Assembly: GCA_000818945.1 (NCBI GenBank)
Contig: KN805434.1
Location: forward strand, 1 to 64,000
Length of the DNA stretch: 64,000 nucleotides
Direction of reading: 5' to 3'
Source of the DNA: Schizochytrium sp. CCTCC M209059
Lineage: Eukaryota > Sar > Bigyra > Thraustochytrida > Thraustochytriidae
Within the stretch, counting starts at the first letter, position 1. Each line of letters starts with the position of its first letter. The translations under genes and the position numbers were made by a program. Of the stretch, positions 20,719 through 31,332 are shown piece after piece. Under the pieces are notes generated by a model. The model was not told the origin of the DNA. It ran no database searches and saw nothing but the letters and a program-made list of their open reading frames with translations.

Positions 20719-21054
20719 ATGTGGTCTTCGCAGAACGACGACGATGGCACATCAGTGGACTACGACCCGGACTGGTACGTTCGCGCCTCGCGCTTGGAGA
20801 AGATCGTTCGAGGATCTTGTAGCTGACGTGCTCTTTTGCTCGCACCGCACAGGTATCAAAAGTACGAGGCGGAGCAGAAGAAGCGGCATCGCGAAGCCGT
20901 CATCGCCAACGCTGGCTACGGCTACCTCTTTGGCCAGGTCATCGGCACTTCCGCCTACGTGCTGCAGACGCGCCACGCCGGCCCCCAGGCGCTCAGCGCC
21001 GGCGCCTTCATGGGCCTCTGTCTCTCCGTGGGCTTCCTCATGCGCTCGCTGTAG
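20719..21054 (+). CDS. small two-helix membrane protein, one intron
   Basis: Exons 20719-20774 and 20853-21054, joined across a 78-nt GT-AG intron (GTACGT ... GCACAG), give 85 residues. The junction rebuilds a Trp codon (DYDPDW-YQKYEA). The acidic N-terminus is followed by a charged helix (KYEAEQKKRHREA), then two hydrophobic segments of about 17 and 21 residues (YGYLFGQVIGTSAYVL; ALSAGAFMGLCLSVGFLMRSL) rich in small residues, with a short HAGP loop. I do not recognise the family. Size and Gly/Ala packing recall small mitochondrial or ER membrane subunits. It lies 337 bp upstream of ATG7 on the same strand. Confidence 0.75.
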
Positions 21055-21391
21055 CGCGCGTCCATCCTAACGTGAAAAGTATCTTTTCCTTTATCAAGCC
21101 CTGGCATGCATGCGAGAAAGAGCTAAAGAAGCAAAAAGAGCAGCGGCAGAGCCGCAACGACGACGACGACAACGACGACGACGACGACGACGACAGTGAA
21201 CAGCAGCGATTGGCAACGGGCGCTCGATACGCGCGGCGGTCCGCGAGACGCGTAGGCAGGGAAGAGCAGAAAGGGCAGAAAGGGTAAAAAGAGGCCGGGA
21301 TCGCAGCAGGCTAAACAAAGCAAGCAAGGATTGCGGAGCAGGAGCCGACGTGTGGAAAACGAAACGAGATCGACTAGGATCGAGCAGCATC
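21055..21391 (+). other. ATG7 leader with GAC triplets
   Basis: Holds a (GAC)n tract near 21158-21195, then GA-rich sequence up to the ATG. No gene. Confidence 0.6.
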
Positions 21392-23416
21392 ATGGCGTCG
21401 CCGGCAGAGGTGCCTCTCGAAGGGCTAAGGAGCATGGTGGATCCCGGATTCTGGGGCGTCTTCGCCAAAGCCAAACTTGAAAAGTTCAAGCTCAGTGAAG
21501 CGCCCGTGCAACTCAACGGATGGTACGCCCCAGGCCGCGCAGCGGGCATGGCACCCATCCTCCGCGTCACAGGCCAAGACTTGCTCTCCTCCACCTCGGA
21601 CGACGCGCAAGATCAACTTCACGGCGAAGACCCGAACGCTTTCCGCGCAGACGGACTTCTCCTCAACGCGAACACCGTCGAAGACTTCAAGAACCTCGAT
21701 AAGCGCAAGCTTTTGGACGACTCCGGCCTCGAGCTTTTGAATGCCATCGACGCAGGTCAAGTTGAGCAAGATCCAGCGCGCCTCGTACTCTTTCGCGTCA
21801 TCTCATATGCAGACCTCAAACGGCACAAGTTTATCTACTGGTTCTGCTTTCCGTCAATTTCCCCCACCTCGGCCCAATTGCACCTGTCAGACCTCGCGAG
21901 CGCGAGTACGAGCGGTGTTATCAGCGAGATTACACTCCGCGAAGCCCTTGCGCATCGCGGGGCAGGTTTTTTTGCGATCGAGGCGTCCACGGGCCGCATT
22001 CTCAATCTTGCCGAGGCCCGCGAACGGGACAGCTCGGAACTCGCATGCCTCTGTATGGTGGATCCCAGCACGCACGCGTCGCAGACGGGCTGGCCGCTAC
22101 GCAATTTTGCCTTTTGGGCCGCGCGTCGCCTGCCAGGCTTGGCCGAGCGAGCCGACGCAATGCCCATTCTCTGCCTTCGCCGAGACGCCGCATCCTCTTT
22201 GGTCGTGCGCCTACGCGCCACTGCCGAGACCACCACGGCGTCAGGAAGTGATGCCATCACGGCAACGGGCTGGGAGCCCAATGCCCAGGGCAAAATGGGT
22301 CCACGGCTCAGTGACCTCAGTGCGCAGCTTGACCCGGCCAAGCTCTCGCAGGCAGCGAGCGATCTCAACCTCAAGCTCATGCGCTGGCGCGCGCTGCCCT
22401 CACTCGATACCGACCGCCTTGCGCAGACGCGCTGCTTCCTCGTGGGTTCCGGAACCCTGGGCTGCTCGGTCGCACGCTGCCTCTTGGGCTGGGGCTTTCG
22501 AAAGATCACCATGCTCGACAATGGCCGCGTGTCATACTCTAATCCAGCACGCCAGTCACTATTTACGCATGAGGACTGCGCAAACGGGGGGCGCCCCAAG
22601 GCCGAGGCTGCCGCCGAGGCCTTGCGCGCCATTCTTCCCGGCGTCGACGCCCAAGGCGTGCAGCTCGACATCCCCATGCCTGGTCACTTTGTTAGCACGC
22701 CTGCAGAACTCGAAAAGGCGCGTGAATCGGTTGCGCAACTTGAGGACCTGGTCCAGGGGCACGACGTGGTGATTTTGCTTACGGATACGCGGGAGTCCCG
22801 TTGGTTGCCGTCGCTCTTGGGCGCCAAGCACGACAAGCTCGTCCTGGATTCAGCACTTGGCTTCGACTCCTTCATGGTTATGCGGCATGGCCACGGCCCT
22901 GGCGTCGCCGACACAAGTCGCCGTCTCGGCTGCTACTTTTGCAACGATGTCGTTGCACCGCAAAACTCCATGAAGGACCGTACTTTGGATCAGCAGTGTA
23001 CGGTGACGCGTCCAGGACTCGCTCCGATTGCCGGCGCCGTTCTCGTCGAGCTCTTGGTCGGTCTCTTGCATCATCCGCAAGGGAATCGTGCTCCGCCACT
23101 CGAGGATGGCGCAGATGACCATGCGGGTCTCGTCGGTCTCGGTGCCCTCCCGCACCAGGTCCGCGGCTCGCTCCGCACCTTTGCAAATGCTAACATTACC
23201 GGCGAAGCCTTCCCTCAGTGCACAGCGTGTTCTGCCTGCGTTATCGATGCCTATTCCGCTCAGGGTTTTGAGATGCTTGTTCAGGCTTTCAACAAGCCAG
23301 ACTATCTTGAGGACCTTACGGGTCTCACGGAGCTCCGCAACTCTGTCAATCTCGACAGTCTTTTGGACGACGATCTTCTCGATGACTTTGACGACGATCC
23401 CGACGCCCTTCTTTAA
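21392..23416 (+). CDS. ATG7: ATG7, E1-like activating enzyme of autophagy
   Basis: 674 residues from the ATG at 21392; the frame opens 14 codons earlier, but MASPAEVPLEGL fits better. The N-terminal half resembles the Atg3-binding domain (FWGVFAKAKLEKFKL; INGWYAPGR-type motif). The adenylation domain has the nucleotide loop GSGTLG at 352-357, and the catalytic cysteine is C536 within DRTLDQQCTVTRPG, preceded by the zinc motif GCYFCND. The second Cys pair, CTACSAC, lies near 610. ATG7 activates Atg8 and Atg12 and passes them to Atg3 and Atg10. The acidic tail (DDDLLDDFDDD) corresponds to the Atg8-binding C-terminus. Length matches the family (about 630-700). No intron. Confidence 0.97.
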   Translation: MASPAEVPLEGLRSMVDPGFWGVFAKAKLEKFKLSEAPVQLNGWYAPGRAAGMAPILRVTGQDLLSSTSDDAQDQLHGEDPNAFRADGLLLNANTVEDFKNLDKRKLLDDSGLELLNAIDAGQVEQDPARLVLFRVISYADLKRHKFIYWFCFPSISPTSAQLHLSDLASASTSGVISEITLREALAHRGAGFFAIEASTGRILNLAEARERDSSELACLCMVDPSTHASQTGWPLRNFAFWAARRLPGLAERADAMPILCLRRDAASSLVVRLRATAETTTASGSDAITATGWEPNAQGKMGPRLSDLSAQLDPAKLSQAASDLNLKLMRWRALPSLDTDRLAQTRCFLVGSGTLGCSVARCLLGWGFRKITMLDNGRVSYSNPARQSLFTHEDCANGGRPKAEAAAEALRAILPGVDAQGVQLDIPMPGHFVSTPAELEKARESVAQLEDLVQGHDVVILLTDTRESRWLPSLLGAKHDKLVLDSALGFDSFMVMRHGHGPGVADTSRRLGCYFCNDVVAPQNSMKDRTLDQQCTVTRPGLAPIAGAVLVELLVGLLHHPQGNRAPPLEDGADDHAGLVGLGALPHQVRGSLRTFANANITGEAFPQCTACSACVIDAYSAQGFEMLVQAFNKPDYLEDLTGLTELRNSVNLDSLLDDDLLDDFDDDPDALL

Positions 23417-24198
23417 AGGCGAGCGAGTGTTGCTGGCTGGCTGGCTGGCTGGTTGGCTGGCTGGCTGGCTGGCTGACTGACTGGCTGCATCATGTCCTAG
23501 TCCTCGTCCCTGACAATCTCTATTCTACGTCATCTCGTTCGTGCGCTTCATTTTCCACTTCAGTCTCAGCTATTACCAAGCCTAGGTTCCTTGCCTCTCC
23601 TTTGTGCTTCTTCATTAACATATATTTCTGCTCTTGCCTGTGCTCTTCCTTCTCTTTTATAGAAAATCCACCAACCAAGAACATGTGAGTACTATGAGCG
23701 CGGCGTTGGTGGTGCAAAACTGCGAAGATTGGCATTTTTCCTCATCAACATCAGATGATTGTCTTTAGTATGTCCGCATGCCATCAATAGTCTGTTCATT
23801 CGTCGGTCGGCCGCTTGATCGACTCTCCAGCGTACTTTGTGCCTCGCGCGCGTCGCGGTCTCGCTTGCCGTGCTCAAGCCGGAGCTTCCTCACCTCCTGC
23901 ACCTTGTCGTAAACTCGTCAGTAATTCGCCAAACTGACGGTTAGGTTGGTCTGCTGCTGCTGCAAGCAATGAATGATGATGAGACCGAGCGCGCAACAGG
24001 CAATCAATCAATCCATCAATCGACCAGATCGAGGCGGCTCGGCCGAGGGCGGCCGGCGGAGACGGCGGCACGCGCGGGGACGGGCGCGAGCGGCGGCAAG
24101 AGATCGCGCGCAATCGCAACGGCGCAAGCGGCAGTTGGGATTGTGATCCGATCATCATCCCTTGCTCGCGCACGACTCGCTCAGGCAAGACGAAGGTC
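23417..24198. other. intergenic ATG7 to UBA/SANT/U-box gene
   Basis: Begins with the TGGC repeat, continues with AT-balanced sequence and ends in a GC-rich leader. No supported gene. Confidence 0.6.
23431..23486. repeat. (TGGC)n microsatellite
   Basis: About 13 units with single substitutions (TTGG, TGAC), starting 15 bp after the ATG7 stop codon and so in its 3' UTR. Confidence 0.9.
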
Positions 24199-25352
24199 AT
24201 GGCAGGACGCACGTCGACGGCGACAGAGCCAACGACCGCAGCGGCGGCAGCAACGACAACGGCGACGGAGGAAGGGGTGGCCGCAGGAGCAGGAGCAGCA
24301 GCAGCGGCAGTAGTAGGCGCGACGGAAGCGCCAATGAGCGGAGACGCAGCCCAGGACTCAGGCGTCGCTGTCGCACAAGCGGAGGCCTCCCTTGGCGCCA
24401 AGGCAAAAGACCAGTCTAAGACAAGTGATCAAGGAGAAGAGGACGAAGTCAACGATGCCGACAACGACGACGACGATGATGAAGACGAGGATGGCTCGGA
24501 AGACGACTCGGAAGACCTCGACGATTCCGATGATTCCGAAGATTCCGACGTTGAGATCTTTTACGAGACCTTGCTCCAAGGCCTCGACGACGCGCAACGC
24601 GACCTTGTCCGCGCACGGCACAAGACGCTGAAAAAGGAGTACGACGACTTTATCGCAAAGCAGGCCAATGATCGCGTCGCAGATGTAGTCGAGGCAACGG
24701 GGCTGACCCCGCTCGAAGCGCGCATCGCCATCGAGTGCTGCAACGGCGACGAAGTCGAGGCGTGCGCCCGCATCTCGACCGAGACCGAGTTCTTGGACAC
24801 GGTGCAGGAGATTGCTCAGGCAGAATGGGTCGCGCAGCAGCGCGCAGAGGAACGTCGTCAAGCCCAGCTCGACCGCGAGCGTAGGCAGCGGGAGCGTGAG
24901 GACAAGATGCAGGAGCGCGAGCGCAAGGTGTCTGAGCGCGAGCGCAAAAAGCAGCTCCGTCTGGAAAAGAAGGAGAACCGTGAGCGACTCAAGGCCGAGC
25001 GCAAGGCTGAGCGCAAGGCTGAGCGCAAGGCGAAACGCGCGCAGCATGCTCTGGCCCGCGCAAGTGGCACGCCCGTGCCGCGCGAAAAGGTCAAGATTGA
25101 GATCCTCGATGACTCGTGCTTTGTCGCCGGCGCGCGACCCACGAAGCGCGTCTTTACGCAATCTACGCTTCACAAATCAAGCCGCAAAAGCGAATATCGC
25201 AAGGGCTATCGTTTGGATGGCGAGAAACGCGCCACGAGTCTCCGTCTCGGCGACGCGCTCAAGAAGCTTGAAATGATCAAGAAACGCAAGCTCGAGGAGC
25301 AAAGCCAGCTCCAAGCTGCCACTCTGGCCAGCAAGGCGGACCAGTCCCAGTC

Positions 25353-25390
<38 letters not shown>

Positions 25391-25696
25391 TATCGACGTC
25401 TTCTTCCACGATGAGTGACGAAGACGACGCTGGCACTGGATCTGCAACGGCCGCAGGTACCCCAGAGCCAGCTGAAGTCATGCCAGCTCCAAAGACAGCG
25501 ACTGCCACGTCAGACTCATCCCTTACGAGCATCCCCACTTCAGCAGCAACGGCGTCGACAACCGAAAAAGCGACGACAGCGCCGATGACGGTAACAGCAA
25601 CGACGACGACGACGACGACGACGACGACAACGGGGTCAGCAACAACGCTCTCTCCAAGCGCAGAGGCAATGCAGACTTCAGGCGAGGTTCCAGGGC

Positions 25697-25748
<52 letters not shown>

Positions 25749-27285
25749 GTCGTCGTCGTCATCGGTTTCTAGGAGTGCAGCGCAGATGCCTGTTGAGCCG
25801 CATGACCCAGCATCGCAAGCGCAGCAGCCACAAAAACAGCAACAGCAACAGCCTGCTGATGCCGACGGCGAGGGCCCAAGAAATGAGGGCGACGACGACA
25901 CCGAGATTGAGTACACAGAAGAAGATTTGCGAGCTCTCAAGTGGTCCGAGGCGCGAATCAAGGCTTTTGTTAACCGCAAGTCAAATCCGAACGCGTATTA
26001 CTACCGTTTCAACCGACTTGGCGAGAAGCAAGCCACTGGCGAATGGTCTCAAAAGAATCAAAAGCTGTTCATGGAACTTATCAAGGACGGCGTCGACTAT
26101 CGCTGGGGCATTCTCAGCATGAAGATCCCAGGCCGAGTGGGCTACCAATGCTCAAACTTTTACCGCAAGCTCGTCGCGCAGGGCAAGGTCGTTGATCCCA
26201 ATTACCAGATTGACCCCTCGGGCAAGCTCAAGTTTGTGCGTCCTAAAGGTCTCAAGCGCGGCACCGCTGCCAACACGAAGCAAGCCGCCAAGCCCAAGGC
26301 CACCTCAACTCCCGCAGCAACCTCCAAAAAGCCTGCTGCCAACGCAAAAGCAGCGCAAAGCACAACTGGCTCAGATGCCGCGCAAACTACAGCAGACACG
26401 AGCCCTTCAGCATCAGAATCTAGATCAGAACCCATGGCAGCATTGGCGGCAGCAAAAGATGGAACAGCAGCAAATGGCGATGCGGGCACTGGTACAGCAA
26501 GTCTTGCAGCAGACAAGTCTGCAACGTCGGAGCACAAGACTCAAGTGACTCAAGGCCAGACGGCTGCATCTGCGGGTACAAGTGCAGCAAAGAAAGGGGG
26601 AAAAGAGGCGGCGGCGACGGCGGCGGCGGCGGCGGCGACGACGGCGACAGCAGTAGCAACGACAAAGTCTGCTTCCAGTGCTGCCGGCAAGGCGTCAGCG
26701 TTGACGTCCCGCGCCGCGCGTCTGAGTGTGAAAAAGGCCAAGGAGGCCCTCGCAGAAAAGGTCGCCAAGGAAACGCGCTTGGCCGCCGAGGCTCAGCGTG
26801 ACCGTAATTCGCGGTCGCGCAAACGTGCTGCACGCGCTCGGGCAAAGCGCAAGGGCAAGCACACAGACGAGATTTTTGCCGATGAGGTGGACTCATCTGA
26901 TGGAGAGGCCGATACAGGAACCTACGGGTATGGCGGCGCTGCCCACAAGCGACGTAAAACTGCGGCGACGGCCGCCGGGCCAAGCAAACGCGTAACGGTG
27001 GACAAGCCGCAGCTCATTCCAGGTCTCAAGTGCCCCATGACGTACGAACCCGTCTACGATCCTGCTCTTTCGCCGTACGGACACGTCATGGGATATGACA
27101 CATGGCTCCGCGTGCTCGGGCGCGAGCCGCGAAACACGTGCCCTTTTACAAAACAGAAGCTTACTCGACGTATGTTGATCAAGCTCAACGCCGACAACAT
27201 TGATGCCTACCGAGGCAAGATCCAGAGTGTGGACACGAATTTGAACTTTGGGCCGGCAAAGCTCGCTGCAGGCACGCAGAGTTAA
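24199..27285 (+). CDS. UBA-like - coiled coil - SANT/Myb-like - U-box nuclear protein
   Basis: 1028 residues, single exon. In order: an Ala/Thr-rich N-terminus; an acidic stretch (about 75-115); a UBA-like three-helix segment at about 155-195 (VVEATGLTPLEARIAIECCNGD); a long basic coiled coil (about 205-290, RERE/ERKAERKAE repeats); poly-Gln (about 385-397), poly-Thr and a 25-residue poly-Ser; a SANT/Myb-like domain at about 605-670 (WSQKNQKLFMELIKDG ... WGILSMKIPGRVGYQCSNFYRKL); Ala/Thr-rich linkers; and a C-terminal U-box-like fold at about 940-1010 (LKCPMTYEPVYDP ... CPFTKQKL). These suggest a chromatin-associated ubiquitin ligase. I know no named protein with this set. Repeated basic clusters imply nuclear location. 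Confidence 0.75.
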
Positions 27286-29425
27286 GTTTTGCCGTCCGCG
27301 CCCGCTCGCTCGCTTCCTTGCTCGACATGTAGACAGAAAGAAAAATAAAAGAGGAAATCCAAAAGATATTTGATTCGATTCAATTTGATTCAATCATCTG
27401 TAGTCAGTTCACAGCTAATTCGTTTCATATCAATTTCCATTCGATTTAGTTGATTTGATTTCCATTCGATTTAGTTGATTTGATTTCCATTCGATTTGAT
27501 TTCCATTCGATTTGATTTCCATTCGATTTGATTTTCCATTCGATTTGATTCGTATCTATTTGAGGACTCAACTGGCCGATGGAAAGATCTGGCCCCTTTT
27601 GCGTCCAACGCTCGAATCCTTGTTATCGTATGGTCGCAAGAACTTCTACTTTCGATGACGTCGACATCGACAAAGAAAAGGCATCAGATCAACGAGCGAG
27701 CATGCGGTGTCTATACAGCTCGCCCATGCTCTTCTCATCGGTGTCTCACCCCAGGCCCAATCTTTCACCAACGTGGCGATCAATCTCGCACGCGCGCAGC
27801 AGACGGCTAACACTGCGCCCACGCAGGCGGGCAGTTCACCCGCTCGTCGTACGGGCGGGTGCCGGACTCGTTTGTCTGTCTGTCATCTTTCTCCATTTCA
27901 AGCCCTGGATACCGCGGCGAGGTCGCCTTGCCGCGGCCGCCGCCTTGCCGCGGGCCTGGCCCGTGTCGACCGCGGCCGCTGTCCGCCTGGACTGGGACAG
28001 CCCGCCCGCGCCAAGCTCGTCCGCCAACGATCCGTTGAGCTAGCCGGCCCTTACCGTAAACGCTAGCCCCGGATTCGGGACCTGCGAGCTTGAGGAGGCG
28101 CCTCTGCCGCGGAGTCCCAGCCCGCGAGGCAGGCGCTCCACCATCCGCCATCATCCATCCTTCCACCCTTCCATCCATCCATCCGTCCGTCGAGGCAGGC
28201 AGCGAGGCGGCGAGGCAGCGAGGCGGAGAGGCGCGCACGCGAGCGCCACCTCGGCCCCGCGTTCGTTCTCTCGCGCTTTTTCTCCTCCACAGACGAACCA
28301 CGGACGAGGCGTTCTCTCTCTTCTTCTCTTCGCCTCCCTGTCTCCTATCTTTCTTTCCTTCCTTCCTCCCTTCCTTCCTCCTCGCCTTCCTTCCTCTCCG
28401 CCGCGGCGCCGCGCTCCATCTCGGCCTCCGTCTCCGCCGCCGCCGCCGCCTCCTCCTCGCGCCCGCGACGCCGCTCCGTGCCGCCCGACCGGCGCGGCGG
28501 CAGGAGGCGTGCAAGCCTGCGTGCAGGCAGGAGGCAGGAGGCAGGAGGCAGGCAGGCAGCGGGCGGCCTGGAGGCAGGCAGCCGGACAGTCGGTCGGTCT
28601 GGCAGGTCAGTCAGTTCGCGAGACTCGTTCGCTCGGTCGCTCTTTTCCGCGCCTCGGTTCTTCCCCTTTCTTTGTTTCTTTCTTTCATTCATGCATTCTT
28701 TCCTTCTTTCTTTGCTTCTTTCTTGCTTTGTTGATTTCCGTCTTCGACCAATCCTTCATTCATAGCGTCACTCAGCCGCCCCGGCGCTCCCTGGCGCATT
28801 CATTCCTTCGCGCATCGCACTCGTCCATTCCTGCAATCGCTCGAGCCGAGTCTTTTCTGCCGCTTCGTTCGTCTCTGCACGGCGGCCGGGGTCTCGAGGT
28901 CCCGGCGGGCAAAGCCGCTCACCAGACCAGACCAGACCAGTCCAGTCCAGACCAGACCCGAGCGCCGCGACCCCGCCTCCGCCTCCGCCTCTCGCTCGCT
29001 CGCTCGCGCGGCGTGGTCCGTTCGCTCTTGGTCGCTTCTGCGTCCTCATCGCCGCGCTTTCGCATCATCATCCCGCGCTCTTGCTCGCTTGCATCATATC
29101 ATCCCTCCGCTCCGCTCTGCGTTGCTCCGCTCCGCTCTGCGTTGCTCCGCGAGCCTCGCGCGCAGCCCTCCTCGCGGCAGCCCGCGCCCGCGCCTCGCAG
29201 CAGGCGCAGCAGGCGCAGCAGCAGGCAGAGAGAGGCAAGGCAAGGCGGCCAGGACCGCACGCCGCGGCAGCCCGCCCGCGGGGTCTCGAGTCCCCTCGAG
29301 GCTGTGCGGCCGGGAGGCGGCGGCTCGAGGACCCGGCGAGGAGGCGAGGCGAGGCCAGGCGAGGCGAGGCGAGGCGAGGCGGCCGCGACCGCAGACCCGC
29401 TCGCGGCTCCGGCAGGCGCGCGAGG
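27286..29425. other. 2.1-kb spacer and PP2C leader
   Basis: Starts AT-rich with a minisatellite, then becomes extremely GC-rich from 27.9 kb with TCCA, TTCC, GCAG, CTCG and GGCGA repeats leading to the PP2C ATG. Frames of 100-390 codons are open on both strands because AT-poor DNA has few stops; none shows a domain. Confidence 0.55.
27434..27550. repeat. minisatellite of 16- and 25-bp units
   Basis: Six tandem units: two of 25 bp (TTCCATTCGATTTAGTTGAT plus TTGAT), then three of 16 bp (TTCCATTCGATTTGAT) and one of 17 bp. The 25-bp form is the 16-bp form with a 9-bp insertion. It begins about 150 bp after the stop codon of the preceding gene. Confidence 0.92.
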
Positions 29426-30847
29426 ATGGGCTGCACGCAGTCGGCGGCGCCGGGCCCGCGCGCGGTGGCCTCGTCGAGGACCAAAGAGATCCCGGGGGCC
29501 CCCAAGGGCGCAGAGAGCAAGGCGCGGCATGACGCGCAAGGCCTCGGCAAGGCACACGAGGACGAGGACAGCGACCAGGACAGCGGGAACACCAGCGACG
29601 CCGAGGAGGTGCGCGCAGGAGGCGGCGCGGGCAAGGGCGGGGACAGCGTGCCGGGCGGCGCCGGGAGCAGCGACCTGACCAAGGGCGTCGACGTGCCCGA
29701 AATCGACCTCGAGGGCCTCGTGGCCGAGGTCAACACGGACCGGAAACGGCTGAGCATCATGAAGTCGAACCACCAGGACCCGCGCAAACTGCGGCCGGGC
29801 CTGCGGATGCACAGACCCAACTCGAGCGCCAACGGAAGCGGCGAGGTAGACCTCAAAGACCCGGGCGAGGATATTGGCAACGGCGCCTTTGGCGAGAACG
29901 GCGTGTGTGAGACCCTCAAGCTCGCGTATTCGTGCGTAACGCGTCCGGGCAACGACCCTGCCAAGCGGCAAAAAGAAAACCAGGACACGTACTGCGTGCA
30001 AGGCTGTCTGGACCGCGACAAGGAGTCCTTTAGTGTGATGGTCTTCGATGGCCATGGGCCTAACGGAGCGCAGGCGTCCAAATATATGCGCGAGCATCTA
30101 CTTCGCGTGTGGCTCGATCTTGGCTTAGGCACGCCCATGTGCAGGAGCGAGGAGGAGATTCGCCGTATCTTACACAACGGCTGCGTTGAAATGAACCATC
30201 GCTTGGCGACGAGTCACATTGACGTCTACGTGAGCGGTAGTACAGGCATCATGGGCGTCATGAAAAAGAACAAACTTTACGTGGCCAATGTGGGCGACAG
30301 CCGGGCCGTGCTGGGTCGCGTGGGCCCCACCGGCCAGCTCGAGGCCGTCGACCTGTCTGAAGACCAAAAGCCAGACCGTCCCGACGAACACGCGCGCATT
30401 ATCCGCTACGGTGGACGCGTCTTTGAGTGGGGCGTGCCCCGCGTGTGGCAGCGTGACGTCGACATGCCCGGTCTGGCAATGGCCCGGTCCTTTGGTGATC
30501 TTGCGGCCGAGGCCGTTGGCGTTTATGCCGAGCCAGAGGTGACCGTGACCGAGCTGACCAAGGACGACAAGTTCCTCATCTTTGCCACCGACGGGGTGTG
30601 GGAGTTTCTCTCGAGCTCGGACGTGATCAAGATCATTGGCAAGCACGTGGAAAACAAACCTGCGGGCCAGGCGGCGCGCGATGCCTGCGTCGAGGTGATC
30701 AAGATGTCGGTCGCCAAGTGGAACGCTGTGGAGGACGTTGTCGACGATTCGACTTGTGTTATTATCGCCCTCCACGACGACAACGAGAGCGAGGTCGCTC
30801 CAGACGCAAATTATCCCGCTGGCGAAAGCACTAGCGAACCTCTTTGA
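29426..30847 (+). CDS. PP2C-family protein phosphatase, N-terminally acylated type
   Basis: 473 residues from the ATG at 29426. The N-terminus MGCTQS has Gly2 for myristoylation and Cys3 for palmitoylation, followed by a disordered acidic region to about residue 130. The catalytic domain then shows ENQD (metal ligand), VFDGHGPNG at about 206, VANVGDSRAVLGR, ARSFGD, EP-VTV-x-EL, FATDGVWEF at about 388, and a final D-x-DDSTCVI, the standard PP2C metal-binding set. PP2C enzymes are Mn/Mg-dependent Ser/Thr phosphatases. The lipid-anchor motif suggests action at a membrane, as in several protist PP2Cs. The long upstream open frame is GC-rich leader. It is convergent with the RRM gene. Confidence 0.93.
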   Translation: MGCTQSAAPGPRAVASSRTKEIPGAPKGAESKARHDAQGLGKAHEDEDSDQDSGNTSDAEEVRAGGGAGKGGDSVPGGAGSSDLTKGVDVPEIDLEGLVAEVNTDRKRLSIMKSNHQDPRKLRPGLRMHRPNSSANGSGEVDLKDPGEDIGNGAFGENGVCETLKLAYSCVTRPGNDPAKRQKENQDTYCVQGCLDRDKESFSVMVFDGHGPNGAQASKYMREHLLRVWLDLGLGTPMCRSEEEIRRILHNGCVEMNHRLATSHIDVYVSGSTGIMGVMKKNKLYVANVGDSRAVLGRVGPTGQLEAVDLSEDQKPDRPDEHARIIRYGGRVFEWGVPRVWQRDVDMPGLAMARSFGDLAAEAVGVYAEPEVTVTELTKDDKFLIFATDGVWEFLSSSDVIKIIGKHVENKPAGQAARDACVEVIKMSVAKWNAVEDVVDDSTCVIIALHDDNESEVAPDANYPAGESTSEPL

Positions 30848-31332
30848 AGAGAGAGCGAGCAAGTAGAAAAATGCAAGCACGCGACCACGCTGACTTCGTG
30901 GAAAGCTTGTCTTATTTGCCTGCTTCTTTTCTTTTTGTTCTCTGATGTGCAGCAAGTAGTAGACGGCCGCGAGCGCGCCCCCCTCCTGACCATGAAATTC
31001 CGCTCTCTGGCCAATGCTGCACCTGACGTTTTTGTTATCGAGATCTAAGAAAAAAGAAGGAAAACTAACTGTCGAGAGAGAGCGAGCGAGCGAAGCTTGA
31101 ATGTTATTTACAAGATCCGGACATCCTTGTGTTGTTGTTGAGTAACGTGCTTCGTGCCGAGCGAGCAAAGATGTCCATGACACGTGGGATCGATGGCAAC
31201 TTTCGAAGAGACAGTTCAAAACTAGGACGATGATAAAAATCTTTCTTGTATCTTGGGGCATCGTAAAATGATATTTAGGAAAAGGTTTCGCTGGCTGCGT
31301 TGCGCGTGAGGCGCTAGCTAGCTAGCTCTAAG
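30848..31332. other. convergent 3' intergenic, PP2C and RRM genes
   Basis: 3' flanks of two converging genes. A GCTAGCTAGCTAGCTC run at 31313-31328 lies just beyond the RRM stop. No gene seen. Confidence 0.6.

Noticed and set aside
27434..27550. CRISPR-like array
   Set aside because: Units are head-to-tail without unique spacers; a eukaryotic minisatellite.
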